A DNA stretch of 64,000 nucleotides from Jacaranda mimosifolia (Eukaryota; Streptophyta; Magnoliopsida; Lamiales; Bignoniaceae), in the NCBI GenBank assembly GCA_018894105.1, contig CM032119.1, positions 19,175,246-19,239,245 of the forward strand, given 5' to 3'. The notes beneath the pieces are model-generated. The model searched no databases, was not told the origin of the DNA, and worked only from the letters and a program-made list of their open reading frames with translations. Shown here piece by piece: positions 13,034 through 25,371 of the stretch; the first letter of the stretch is position 1, and every line of letters begins with the position of its first letter. The position numbers and the translations under genes were made by a program.

Positions 13034-13654
13034 TGATACCAAGGAAATATAGCTCAGTAGCAGGTGGGCCTATATGCAGCTCTACTCTACTTGAGTTTAA
13101 GATAAAGTGTCGCAAACCCCTTCTTTATATATAAGCAGGACCGATGAAAAGCCACTAGTTAAACTTTCCTGAGAATGGTCAAATTGATGAGTTGATCTAA
13201 TGACAACGGTTTTTCCACTTATGTAGTACACTGGCGCATACGCCATTGAACCTTGTTAGAAGCTGAGGTCACGTAAGGAGAAGATTCTCTCTCATTGTTA
13301 GTCACTCGGATCATGCCTTATGATCGAGTTGACCTAATAAATAGACCAATGATTGAGCTGACCTGTTGCCAACAGATCAGCTCAGATTCTCATCTCGTTT
13401 TCCCATGTAATCCTAAATTTTAGGAGTTTGAAAATGGCAAGAGCGAAATAAAAGGAAAGAGATCTGATAATCGTAGATTTGTGGCCAAAAATCAGGATAT
13501 GCTTATCCCAGTAATGGACATCACACAAAAAGGAAGGTAAAATTTTAGTTACGTAGACACACAAGAAAACACAAGCATATTCTTGTTCTAAAAAATACAC
13601 AAAACGCCGAGGACTGACTTAAGCATCAGAGGTTTTCACTAGAAAGCCCCTAAT
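13034..13654 (+). repeat. 3' LTR of Ty3 element A (3'-truncated)
   Basis: It matches the 5' LTR from its first base through ACCCCTA/GCCCCTA. The last about 170 bp present in the 5' LTR are absent and CACTA coding sequence begins immediately. Confidence 0.75.
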
Positions 13655-15061
13655 TGAAACATATTGTACATCTGACTTATTCGCATCCTCTAAAGGACGA
13701 ATACAATCTATTAAGGCCTTTATTAATTCATTTGGATTTACTATATTAACATGCGATGCCATATTATTTTGATATGTTACTTCTAACGAATCTTCAAATT
13801 TTCCACTCTACCTCTTAACTTTGTTTTTATAGCTGCACAACAATTGAGCTTATCTTTAATTCTTCCAAGATATAGAACATAGTAAACCTATCACACTTGT
13901 TGAGCAATTATGGATATTTCATATTTCTTATACCTACCATTTTTCCTAACTTCAACAATTTTATACTCTGACATATGTAGGATCAAACCACCTACAATGG
14001 AATAAAATCACCTTTTTGATAGGATTGCTAGAGTATTCTAACTCCATGTCCTTCTTCAATATCCTATAGTAGTCTTCTTTACCAACAACCTCATTAATTC
14101 TCTTAGTCTATACCCCACTGTTCATTTTTCTTTTACCCTCACTCATTCATTGGTATAGAATTTAAATTTGTTTACAAAGTATCTCAACCATGTCTAAACC
14201 AGTTTGTTAGGATCTTAAGCCAATTTATGCAAGAATTGATTCAAATGCCACTCCTCAGGTCATAAATCTATCATTTATCACATAAAGTTTTAGCATTGGT
14301 AGAAGTTTTGAAATTTTTTTAATTATATTGTACCATGCATAAATTAGTCCCAGATCTACTTATATAAGACTTAAACCAATTGATAAATTCATTTTCAATC
14401 CTAGCATTACCATCCTGATCATCGATGTTGAAGTATTCAACAAAATAACTACATTGACATAGTTAACAATACATAGAAATACAACAATAATATTTTATGT
14501 GAATGAACTTGAAATACTGATTATTTGATTTACTTACTCAAGAATTCCTTGACATCTTCACAATTAAGCAACCCATGCAGTGTTGCAGCTCTCAGCTCGA
14601 TATCACTCAAGTATCGATTTGTGCGGCCAAAGGCACGACAGAGTTGAAAAATAGACAAGATTGATAGAATTGAATCATCATTATCACTATCATGATTTTG
14701 ACTAACGCTTATCCTTAGGCTATACACACATGATTGGAAGTAATATCAATAGAAGTTTGATGTCTTTGGGCAAACAAAAGCCTCACATGTAGGCCCTTCC
14801 ACTTGTGCCTCTTGCTTATCTATTTTTTTAAGCTTTCCAAGCTCCTTCATTTTAATATGAATAATACTTTAGTTATATTCAATAAGAAAAAAAATTTAGC
14901 ATATAAGTATATATATATATTATTTTACCTCATGAAGGGATACATCCACCGATATTATACCAACCTTCCATTTCGTGCCTCTCCAATCAAGTGGATGGGC
15001 TAATGCTCCATATAATCAAAAAATGCAGGAGGAAATATCCCTTCAAACTTGCGTAGAATAG

Positions 15062-16410
15062 TTGTGTTAACCTTTTGGTCTAATCTTAGTTTTGATAACA
15101 ACAAGCCAGGCTTTGGTTCCTATGCTTTTCTTGAAGTAATCTTTCTTATATGTAATGAATGAAATAATGGTTAATATCTAATCTAGTCTCGAAAGAAAGA
15201 ACTGAAAAAAGAAATGGTTTCTAGTCAATAGGAAGCAGTTGTGTAGTGCTTATCAATAAAATAATAGGAATGACCGTATTTTCTCTTCAAAAAGACTTAG
15301 AAGCTCCAAGTTATTTTTCTAATTTGAATTGAATATTCAAATCTACTCTTGAAAACACAATCTATGTTAAAAACACGCTTGCACAAAAATGAGAAATAGA
15401 GGAAGTCAAAACTTGGGAAGCAGAATTTGTCAAACTAAAAAAGGAAAGCCCGAAACGACTCCATACTTGTAAGTAATGTTCATAAATAGCTAGTTGGTCT
15501 ATAAATAATTCAAGGTAGACTTCAAATACAAGAGAGTAGTGCTGAAGAATTATTCAAGCTTACAATTTCATCGATTTCAAGTTCTCTGAAGCATATTCAA
15601 GAATGCTCTCAATTCTACATGCTTAAACTTTATTTTTATCTTTGTATAGATTGAGAGCTGAGGCATAAAATTGTTGCATAAGCTTTGTGTAAGCTTAATC
15701 ATACTACTCTTTATACTTATCTTGTGAGGTTAAGACTTATCCTTAAAGTCGTAATGCTGAGGAATTTGGTCCTTGGGAAACAAAGAGTAAATGTCAGACT
15801 TGAGCCATAAAAGTTGTATTTGGACTTAATCACGTAAAAAAATTATTATTTTTGAAGGAATTTATTTCCTTGTGAAGCACTTGTTAGCAGTTCGACCTTA
15901 GCCATATAAAAGGTTGGGTTTTTTTACTAAGTTTGCAAAAGTCAAGGTTGGGTTCTTTAGTACCTTAAGAACCAAGATTTCCAATTAAGTCTGTAAAAGT
16001 TGAGGTTGCACCCTTCTCTACCATAAAGGACTAGGTTAGGACTATGCCCATAAAAATTTGGGTTAGGATTGCGCTAGTAAAAATTTAGGTTAAGATTGCG
16101 CTTAAAGATTTTTCTAGTAGCAATCTTAACCAAGGTTTTTATAGGTACAATCTAAACCCAAATTTTTAAGTTTTATTTTATCCTCTAAAAAATCAGTACA
16201 ATGAATTTTTCCCAGAATCATAAGTTGTAAAGTTTAGGTAAAGCAGTAGGATCAATGATCTCGAAGCTCTCTAAATTTTTGTGTTCTTTACTTGCTTTAT
16301 TTCTTACTTTACTCATTGTTTACTTATTGATTATTGCGCTACATTTTGTTTATTCTACTGCTTACTAATCAATAATCTGTTTAAGTGTTGGAATTATTAA
16401 ATAAATAGGA
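15062..16410. mobile_element. LTR-like insertion splitting the DUF4218 part of TNP2
   Basis: TNP2 coding sequence stops at about 15062 and resumes at about 16420. The intervening 1.35 kb starts TGTGTTAACC and has no long ORF. It has a degenerate internal repeat around 15.87-16.15 kb (AAGTTGAGGTTG, AAATTTGGGTTAGGATTGCGC, AAATTTAGGTTAAGATTGCGC). It looks like a solo LTR, but exact ends and a target duplication were not found. Confidence 0.4.
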
Positions 16411-16674
16411 TTAGCAAGCAATCATTTCTGAAAATATTTCGATGTACGTAAAAAGTCGAAGTAAGTATAATTCACCTCCCATCTATGCTCAACTTTGTAC
16501 CACAAGTTGAAATATTTTTTCATCCTATCCAAGTCATCATACCTCAAAGTCGTAGAACACAAGTCTTTGAAGAACTTATTAAGCTCCGCTAAAGGTTTCC
16601 ATACTTGATCTGTTTGTTCTTTGAATACAAGAGGTAGCAATTACTCCATAAAAATGTGGCAACCATGACTCTTC

Positions 16675-18770
16675 TGTTGGAATAGTGCTCGCAGCCAATT
16701 AGATTGGCGTGTAATGCTATTCCTTTTTGAGACAATCTTGATTGAATGATATTATATAAATGGCCATCTTTATCTTATGCATTTTATGATAATTTTCACA
16801 TGCATTTGGTTGAAATCCTTAAATCATACAAGAGTATGGGATTTGATCATACATATGATGGTGATCATGAAACAAGTTTCTATGACTATGGTTTTAAATA
16901 TTAAAAATCATAGAATCTTAGAGACATGGCATCTAAGATTTGAATAGACTTGAAATAAGGATGCATTATCCAAGGAGTTGGATATTGCCTCGTTTCATGG
17001 GCAATGTGTACGAGATATATGCACGTTATTGGGTGCTTATTAGAGAATAAGTTTACTGAAGACTCACTTAGAGAACCCATAAGGTAGCCAAAGTAGATTG
17101 TCGGTAGTAGGAAATTATCTAGCTTACAATAGTGTATATAATTAGTCATTTGACTTGAGGTTCCATGGTAATTTTGTACTTAGGTCTTTGATTTTGTCTC
17201 AGCCACTTAGTGGGCCGCCTGTAGCTTAAGTTTGGCACAAGCTACCTATGTATGGAGGTTGGTGAGTTCCAAAAAAGGATATGTTTGCCCATCGCGAAGA
17301 ACGAGTTGATCTCCTATATGTTCTATGATAATCGATTCTGAGAAAATCCTTACCAAGGTGATATGAAAATTTGAAGAAGGAGTTTCATAAATGGAGCCGT
17401 ACATCAAGAATAGATGCATAGTTATCGAGGTTATTAGGGAACCAACAAATATCTTGCCCTAGGCTTCTTTTAGGAGATAGGAGACAGAATGATCGTATTT
17501 GTATGGTAATCGTAAGCGGTGAACCTACACTAATTAATTCTTCCAATTGATGGACTCCATAGACTTGTATTAGACATCGACTATGGAGATTGGATACTAT
17601 TCAATTTAATGGAGATTAATTGAAGAGTGATTAGTATGAAGGAGTTTAGACTAATCGAAATATTTAATATTCAATAAATAGCCAAGAGTTGCGAGCTCAT
17701 GTCTAATTAATTGGTGAACCTAATAGGTCACATACAAAAACCTTTAGACACTCTATTAGGCTTAGAGAAATTATATAAGGAGTTAGATAATTAAATTAGT
17801 CTAGATTGAACGAGATCAATTGATTAATTCAAAATTGGTCACAATGGCTTACTTCATTTTACATTCATCAATTAATTTAAAGAGTTAAAAAAATTCAATT
17901 AAATTGAAGTGTTAATTAAATTAGGCCATGTGACAAATTTAATTAGTCTTGCCAACTTAAAAAATTAAGTTAGATCAATTAAATTAAAGAGTTGATTTAA
18001 TTCATCTTAGAGAGTATTATTTTTTAGGGAAATATTTAAATGGAATAGTCCGTTTAAATATTGGTAATGAAAATAAAGATTTTAATTAGTAGGATTAAAT
18101 CCTAATTGGTATTAAGTGACATCACTTGAACCAATAGTGGGAGGGGTACATCTGGAGAGTCCTTGATGCACCCAAACACTCAATAAAAGAGTCCAAATTG
18201 AGCCTTGAAGTGGCCAACCATTTGGATATAATACCCCCCCCCCCATCTCTTTTTGGTGTGACAAAAAAAGAAAAACCTATTTGCAAAAATCTCTCTAACC
18301 TCTTCTCTACCAATCTCCCTTTCTTTCAAACCGTTCTTCTTTTCTTCCATCGATTCTAGAAAAAGATAGGAAGATTAAGAGTGATTTAAAGGTGTGTGGA
18401 CTTCATTAGAGGCATCACAATTGGGGCACTTTGTGGTGAACAAGAAAGAGTTCAAGTTGAAGAGCTCTTTATTCAAAGCGGCAATTGGGGGCCATTTTTG
18501 CCATAATTTTTTGCTGCTATTTTTGGATTTTTTTTTAGGTCTTTTGGGGGCTGATTTCCTGCTGTAATTTCTGGTATTAAGTGGCTAAAAATCGGCTAAG
18601 GAGTGGAAGTGTGTTGGTGAAGCAATTGAGGAGTCAATTGGTTGCACTGTATCTTTTATTTAGAATATCTCTTAAGGTAATTGCTTCTTCATTCTAAATC
18701 CATTGTATTGGCATAAAATAGATCCTTGGCTATAGTCAATTAAGTTAAATTCATGTGATGAAAAGTTTTA
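16675..18770. mobile_element. Solo-LTR-like insertion splitting TNP2
   Basis: TNP2 reads to KSHGCHIF at about 16674 and upstream coding sequence resumes near 18775. The 2.1 kb between starts TGTTGGAATAGTGC, a typical LTR start, and has no gene. It contains a C12 tract near 18233-18244. The right end is not resolved and no clear target duplication is seen. Confidence 0.45.
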
Positions 18771-20883
18771 AATCCCATTGTGCCTTAGATCCTTGATTCA
18801 CCATTTCCTTCGCTTCAACCTATACAACTTATGCCCATATATGTCACATGCCTGACCAAATTCAATGAATATCCACGGACATTGGTAGTCCTTTCATCTA
18901 GTTACATATATTTGTTTTTTGCTCAGATATGAAAACATACTTAGCCTTAGATTTGCTCCACTACCCATTACGCTTAGAAATTAACTCTAGCTCGTATTGC
19001 TTACAAAAGATACTTAGATCTAATTGAGCCTTGACATTATCTATGCACTTGCCCTTAATGTCCATCATTGCATTAAAGATATTATTAAAGAAATTCTTCT
19101 CTATGGTCCATTATGTCCAAATTATGTCTCATCAAGTTAGTCTACAAATAGTGCAATTCCTAAGATATACTCTACTTAGTTCAGTTGTGTTGCATATGTA
19201 CCAAAGGATTCTAGGTGCGCTATCGTATTCTACAACCTTTGACAACTCACATACCAACTTCCTCAATTGTTCTCCAGACAATAAGGGTGGAGGAAGATCA
19301 TACTCAAATCGATTCTTTAAGAAACTAATAGTGTTTCTCTTGAATTGATGGCCATGCTTTAAGAATTGTTAGTGGCAGTCAAGCCAAGTGTTCTTTCAGT
19401 CATTTTTCAAAGTGATTGCTTTACTATAACTCATATAGAAGGGGAAAACCAATTTACCTATAGTCATCCACCCATACAGCATTCCATAAGCTAAGAAATA
19501 TCTATTGTCCACAGCAATGTAGCTTTCATATTAAAATTTTGCTTGCTAACGGCATAATAAGTAGGCGCACCTATTGTCCAAAACAACTTCAATTCATCAA
19601 TTGAAGGCTACAAGTACACATCTATCATAACCTTCGAATTTTTTGACTAGGGAATTATATAAGTTAAAAGCATATGGGGTATTGTCATACACATTTCTGG
19701 GGGCAAATTATATGATCTGAGTATGATATGCCAACATGAATATGAGGATGATGATTGACTGAAAGAGATAAAGCTATCAGCATACAAACCAAGTCATACA
19801 TTTCGAAGGTCATTTTCCAATTCTGGATGTGTTTGGTCAAACTATTTCCAAACATTCCCATATGAATAATGACACATTAGACCATCATGCCATCTCATGC
19901 GAAATGCTACACTTATTACTACATATAGCTTGTTCAATCTATGGATCAGAGGCCAATAGTATATTCTTTTGATTGGCACTTCTCAAAGCTTTCCTTTACC
20001 CCTCATCTCAACCCAAGTCTTATACTTTGCTACATTACAAAATTTAAATTGAGTGCCATTAGTATCATCTTTGTAATATAGCATGCATTCATTAACACCA
20101 TAACCAATTTTCTATGTAACCAACCCGAGCGTACTAACTAGCTTCCATACCTCATAGTGGTTTGTTGGAACACCACTTCCTTAGGGTGTGATTCAAACAT
20201 TAATTGCAACGTGTCATCAATGGCATCCTAAAGCACACTTTAGCTACTCTTGGTGCTCGACATTCTCACAACAACAGACAATTGAAAATATATTTCATAT
20301 CCATCCCCACAATGGCCAATTATATTCGTTCAACAAGTTATAGAACTTTTGAGCTTCTTCTTTTGGTTGCTCTTTACGACCATAGGATTCAAATGATCTA
20401 CTGTCAAGCCCCTAATTAATTCCAATCGCATCATATATCGTTTCTATCTATCTATGCAGCTCATCCAAATATTGATCTTATTGTCCATTACTTGAGCACC
20501 ATATTCAAATGTTTCACTTGATTCTTGGTAGGGATCAAATTCCCCATGATCTGATCAATAATAATAATTAGGTTTGAACCCTACTCAATACAAATGCATC
20601 CTAACATTATCAAGTGTTATCAATCGGCATTTTATTTCATACCATTTGAAAAGACGCTTAATTATCCCATTTCTCACAAATTGCAGCAAGCTAGATGCAT
20701 AAGCTATAAACTCTTCAACCCCATCCAAAAAGTCCTGCCTAATTCCAGGACAACCAGAGTAATTCTTATTATATATTCATAATTTACATGGTAAGATATC
20801 CATTTATATCATCACAATAACAACCAAATAGTTATAATCCATAATTATGAATTAAGCCTTAATAGAAATCATAATTGAGGCCT

Positions 20884-21760
20884 TATGTTAGGTATTTATG
20901 TTTTTTTTCACGGGTTGACATTTAATGATATATCAATAATTTGGTTACATTGTGTCTTTCCCAATCTATAGTTTACATAGGATAAAGACTAGACTTTACA
21001 GTATTTGATGTCGTCCATATCTAGCGTCATGTAGTCTATCTCAAGTTCTAGGGGTTATTCTGGGTATTTAGATTCTTTTCACGGGATGACACTTAGTGAT
21101 ATACAAAAAATTTGATTACACTTTGCCTTTTTCAATTTATAATTCACATGGGATAAAGATTGTACACCACAGTATTTATCATTTATGTAGTCTATATTTG
21201 TTTCCATATAGTCTACATCAAACTACAGGGTTATTCTAGGCATTTAGATTTTTTTCATTGGTTGATACTTAATTACATAACAATAAATGTGGTCACATTG
21301 TGTCTTTCCCAATTTGTAGCTTACATGGGATAAAGACTAAACTTTACAGTATTTGATGTTGTCTATATCTAGCGTCATGTAGTCTATATCAAATTCTAGG
21401 TGTTATTCTGGGTATTTAGGTTCTTTTCATGGGATGACACTTAGTCATATACAAAAAATTTGATTACATTGTGCCTTTTTTAATTTATAATTCACATGGG
21501 ATAAAGACTGTAAACCACAATATTTATCATTTATGTAGTCTATATTTGTTTCCATATAGTCTACATCACACTACAGGGGATTATTTTAGGCGTTTAGATT
21601 TTTTTTCATTGGTTGATACTTAATTATATAACAATAAATTTGGTCACATTGTGTCTTTCCCAATTTGTAGCTTACCTGGGATAAAGACTATACACCAAAA
21701 TATTTGGTATAGTCTATATCTATTTCTATGTAGGCTATATCAAGCTCTAGGGACTTGTCA
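20884..21760. repeat. Tandem repeat, five ~175-bp units in alternating A/B types
   Basis: The motif GGxATTTAGxTTxTTTTCAxxGG recurs at about 20889, 21060, 21233, 21410 and 21586, a spacing of about 171-177 bp. Units 2 and 4 share TGACACTTAGTxATATAC and CACATGGGATAAAGA-T-T; units 1, 3 and 5 share TTGATxATATAACAAT and CCCAATTTGTAGCTTAC. The array is therefore effectively a ~350 bp dimer. It lies upstream of TNP2 inside the CACTA element. Confidence 0.8.
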
Positions 21761-21879
21761 TATAGGTCTTTTTACGACTACTCTCACCAATTCAAAATTT
21801 TTGCCCCTTGGAGTTATTATAGGAGATTTCAGCATATTTATTATCCCAAAAGAAAATTTAGCAAAGTTTTCCCTATAAA

Positions 21880-22980
21880 TATAACAATCCAAGCTTCTAA
21901 AAACCAATAAAAAAAAACAAACATATATCCTGAAATTATTATAAAAAAATTAATTTTATAATAAATGACAAAGGCTCCACCATTCTCCGAATCTCATTCT
22001 CCTTCCGAAAACCACCAATTCTATCTAAATTCTATGCCTCTTTTTTTGTATAATTATCTAAATTATATACCTAAGACATGCTTAACTATTAATATTCACG
22101 AAAACATAAATTTTCTAACAAATGATACTAAATATAAAAAAATTGCTTACCCAAAAGTAAGCAAATTATGAAAGAAAGAATGTGGATACCAACGACTGAA
22201 TAAACTTGTTACAGATTAAAAAGATAGATATAAATTCATTGTATTAAATATTTTTAAATATAAAAATTGAATCATTGTACAATTATATATATCAATGCCT
22301 ACTTTCTAATTGTAGAAATATAGCCTAAATTCTAAATGCCAATTTTAAATTCAAGTTTTGTTTTCTAACTAATAATTCCTAATGTTTATATAAATTGCAA
22401 TTTATAATTCACAACATATTATAAAGTTTATATTATAATTTCTAACTATATATATTTTCTAATTTCCAATTTCTAATTAAACTATTAATTAATAACAACT
22501 TTCTAATTTCAATAATTTTAGTTTTTTAATTTCTAATTAATTTTTTAATTCTATTTACTATTATTTTAATTTTCATTATTTTAAATTATTCTCATCCCTG
22601 ATACCCTATACCTTAAATTATCAAATTTAAATTTAAATTTCTTAACTACCAAATGTAAAGTCCTAAATTCAAAACTCTAGACTTAAATTAAACTATTTAT
22701 CAAATTAATCAAATAATTAAAATGCCAAAGCAATAAAGATAAGTAATTTTTATACAATGCCTAAATTTTAAAACCTTCACTCAAATTAATATGATTAATT
22801 CTAAACTCAAATCCTGATGACTCAAATTCTAATTACTAGCTTCTATACAATTAAAATGCCTAAATTCTAAATCCTAGACTTGAATTAAATAATTTATCGA
22901 ATTAATCAAATATACAAATAACTTATTACATAAATCAATAATAAAAAAATAAAAACAATATCAAAATTTAGAAAATAGGA
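21880..22980. other. AT-rich non-coding stretch of the CACTA element
   Basis: More than 75% A+T, with many TTCTAATT/TAAATTCTAAA words and only short chance ORFs. No gene seen. Confidence 0.5.
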
Positions 22981-23017
22981 AGTTTACTGTGGCGGTAGTG
23001 GCAGCGGGTGGACCAGC

Positions 23018-23042
23018 AAGGCGGCGGCGGCGGCGGCGGCGA
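23018..23042. repeat. (GGC)n microsatellite in a GC-rich island
   Basis: Eight GGC triplets lie in a short GC-rich block within very AT-rich DNA. On the minus strand it reads as a run of alanines in a 73-codon ORF (23205-22984) of doubtful reality. Confidence 0.9.
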
Positions 23043-23253
23043 GGGTAGCTAACGGTTGATGGGTGACAGGCAATGGAACAACATGTGAATGACTGACGGG
23101 TTGATGTGGCGAGAGCAAGGTAGGCAAACTGCAATAGCAATCAGTGGAAAGGCGTGGCGATGATGAACAACAAATGGCTTGCGATAATGTGGTGCATTTA
23201 AACATATAGAGAGTGGGAGAAAGAAGAAAGAAACAACATAGACCAAAGAAATA

Positions 23254-23273
23254 GGGGGTGGGGGGGGGGGGGG
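23254..23273. repeat. Poly-G tract
   Basis: A run of G, interrupted once by T, in otherwise AT-rich DNA next to the (TTTTAA)n-like stretch TTTTAATTTTAATTTTAATT. Confidence 0.9.
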
Positions 23274-23369
23274 AGTACGCTGTTAATTTTAATTTTAATT
23301 TTAATTTTCAAAAGAATTCAAACAAAAAATCCTTTAAAATCTAAATATATTATTTTATTTTAAAAAAAT

Positions 23370-23560
23370 AAAAAATAATTTTACGATGGCAATTTTGTCA
23401 GAATTCAATGGAATATACAGAAAAATATTTTCTATTTGATTTCAGATGGAATTTTCCTTTTAAAAATTCGACGTTTTCATTATGAAAACCAAGGGCTTTT
23501 TTCGTTAGAAAAATCATCTGAAATTTTTTTGGCGAATATTCTGTCAAGTAGCCTGATTTT
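23370..23560 (-). repeat. CACTA 5' subterminal repeats
   Basis: Direct and inverted copies of GGAATTTTCC, AATTCGACG, TCxGAAATTTTT and TTCTGTCA-like words resemble plant CACTA subterminal regions and pair with those near 1.05 kb. Confidence 0.45.
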
Positions 23561-23969
23561 TTTAATATAATTTACACTCTTTTTTGTCAGATTTTTTGTT
23601 TGAAAATTCTGCTAAAAATATTTAAACGATTTTTCCAATGGATATTCCACCATACAAGTACCCCTAATCTCCTGCCCAATACCTATCAAATTTATCCATG
23701 GAATACCTTGGAACTCAGACAGACAACCTATTCGTCTAAGTTGTGTCGATTTTCTATTTTTTTTTTTTTGAAGAATAAATCCCTTCAAAAATTTCTATAA
23801 AAAAATCGCATGCCTTTTTATTGTGGGTTTGTAAGCGCAAATTTCTCTGTCTGCAATAAATAAAATTACAAGGCAAGAAAAATTTATATAAATGGAATGA
23901 AGTTCAAACTTATCAATTGTTGATTCAATCTCTAATCTAATCCTCTGATTCTTCCCCTCCAAATATGAT

Positions 23970-24245
23970 CTCGAAATTTAATGAGCTCCGCAATGAATGC
24001 CTTGAACACCGTGGATTTCTTTGAATTTAATTTGAAATAATGTCAATTCGAGGGTTTCGCACCTTAATCTCGAATCAAACGTCAAAAATATAAACGCCTT
24101 GAACGCCATGAATCTCCTTGAATTTAAATTGAAGAAAATAATGACAATTTGAGGGTTTCGCACCTTGATCTCGGATCAAACTACAAAATTTAATGAGCTC
24201 CGCGAAAAATGCCTAGAACGCCGTGGATCTCCTTGAATTTGCTGG
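23970..24245 (-). repeat. Three-fold degenerate tandem repeat
   Basis: GCCTTGAACGCCxTGxATCT followed by CCTTGAATTT occurs at about 23998, 24098 and 24210, and GAGGGTTTCGCACCTTxATC at about 24051 and 24151. The period is about 100-112 bp. It lies just downstream (minus strand) of a TATA-like box and may be the transcribed leader of an unidentified unit. Confidence 0.6.
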
Positions 24246-24317
24246 AGAGAATTGTTGTCTCCTTTAAAGTTTTCTCACTTGCAGGGATTTGTGTTGTGTG
24301 TCGAATGAGCTTTGATC

Positions 24318-24350
24318 ACCCCCTTTATATAGATGCTTGATGGGAGACTT
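24318..24350 (-). promoter_or_regulatory. Promoter-like TATA box (minus strand)
   Basis: The minus strand reads CATCTATATAAAGGGGGTGATC, a strong plant TATA match. It is followed at 30-45 bp by an A/C-rich start-like region and then the three-fold repeat. No protein-coding gene could be assigned to it. Confidence 0.35.
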
Positions 24351-25366
24351 CTAAATTAACTTGAACTTCTTTGATAGTTATCTTTTTTATAAGATAATAT
24401 TAAATATCAAGAGATAATATAATATATCAAGAAAGAATATTAGATATCAATAGATAATATCAAATATTTTTTATTTGATTGGTCCATAGACGTAAACATT
24501 TTATCTTTGACACTTGTCAATATTTGATTTGAGCATAAAATAAATACTAGAGTATTAATTAAAATTAACTGTTTATCTTTTAAAATTAAATTTAGTAAAT
24601 TTCAAAATATAAATAGAAATTCTAAATAAATATCTAACAAATTATTTTACATGTATCACTTCTTCATTGGCTAAAAATTGACATATCTAAAGGGTTGAAT
24701 GCCTATAATGCTATAAGAGTTAGTAATGCACATAAAATTATCAATCTTGCTAAAAATCTACAAAATTTCCTTCCAAAATAAAAGAGAATCTTTCACAAAT
24801 GGTTCACATATTTTCTTGGAGAACTCTAATCAAAATATAACAAAGTCAATTTTTTTTTAACAAGAATTAATGGAAAAAATAATGACCACTAAAAATTTTA
24901 TCAAGTTATATATACTCACTCCAAAACACAAGTAGCCATAAAGGAAATACTATCCCTGTTTCACTTTTATATAATATTTGCAAACGAGAATTTTTAATAG
25001 TGACGTGACGAGAATGCTATATTTATCAAAGAAATTCTTTCCATTACTCAAATTTCATCTTCTTCGCTGGGGCTTTTTTCATCTTCTTAGCCAGGGCTTC
25101 ATTGGTAAAAGTAGCTAGCCTTTTTTTTTTCAAAATAAATAAATAAATAAATGACTGAGAGGTAGATTTGGAAATGAAAAATGAATTGATTTTACTTTTG
25201 GCCTTTTATATTTAGAATAGAATAATTTCATTTTTTCTACCAACTAATTCTTGACGTTTCTAGTTCTTAATTAGAAATAAATTAAGTGATTGAAATTTGA
25301 TACATTCAAAATTGGCATTGCTTTAAGTACAAAATTTCTTTTTATCAATCTTATTAGACTTTAAAT
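24350..25366. other. Unassigned AT-rich intergenic DNA
   Basis: No coding sequence recognised. A short imperfect repeat of ATATCAA(G/T)A-GATAAT units is present at about 24390-24470, and AAATAAATAAATAAATGA at about 25136-25152. Confidence 0.5.
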
Positions 25367-25371
25367 ATGTT

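Larger units (their letters stand above)
4132..13654 (+). mobile_element. Ty3/gypsy LTR retrotransposon, Tat-like (element A)
   Basis: LTRs at 4132-4832 and 13034-13654 are similar. Between them are gag, protease, RT, RNase H and integrase in that order (gypsy order) on the plus strand, and an antisense ORF between integrase and the 3' LTR, which is typical of the Tat lineage (Grande/RIRE2/Cinful-type elements). Many stops and frameshifts show it is dead. The 3' LTR lacks about 170 bp relative to the 5' LTR, so the right boundary is a deletion junction and no target duplication can be read. It interrupts the CACTA element. Confidence 0.85.
13655..20800 (-). pseudogene. CACTA TNP2-type transposase (Transposase_21 + DUF4218), decayed and interrupted
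   Basis: Minus strand, N to C: a GVEEFIAYA-type N-terminal motif (about 20730-20700); the transposase core at about 20090-19700 (FKFCNVAKYKTWVEMRGKGKL, IKRIYYWPLIHRLNKLYVV, MRWHDGL, DLRNV-x-LGLYAD, SYNLPP), which is the typical TNP2 order; a HNLDIMD-like motif at about 19120; KSHGCHIFME with LPLVFKE and FFKDLCSTTLRYDDLDRM (16680-16520, DUF4218); IFPPAFFDYMEH and YRWMYPF (15040-14940); and an AFGRTNRYLSDIELRAA-type C-terminal segment (14640-14560). Stops replace expected Arg and Gln codons. Insertions at about 16.68-18.77 and 15.06-16.41 kb split it. Non-functional. Confidence 0.75.
897..23620 (-). mobile_element. CACTA (En/Spm) DNA transposon, decayed and nested
   Basis: On the minus strand one reads TNP2-type transposase (20.8 to 13.66 kb) and then a second, TNPA/Ptta-like gene (4.1 to 1.4 kb). 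The two are separated by a Ty3 element inserted at 4132-13654. Both flanks carry CACTA-type subterminal sequence built from CCGTCGAAA/GGAAATTTCC-like motifs (about 1040-1110 and 23370-23560). No clear CACTA/TAGTG terminus was found, so both outer limits are approximate and the left end may have been removed or covered by the MULE at 1-887. Further insertions lie at about 15.06-16.41 and 16.68-18.77 kb. CACTA elements move by cut and paste using TNP2; this copy is heavily mutated. Confidence 0.7.

Noticed and set aside
22984..23246. Alanine/proline-rich ORFs over the (GGC)n block
   Set aside because: They depend on a microsatellite and have no homology or splice context; probably chance.
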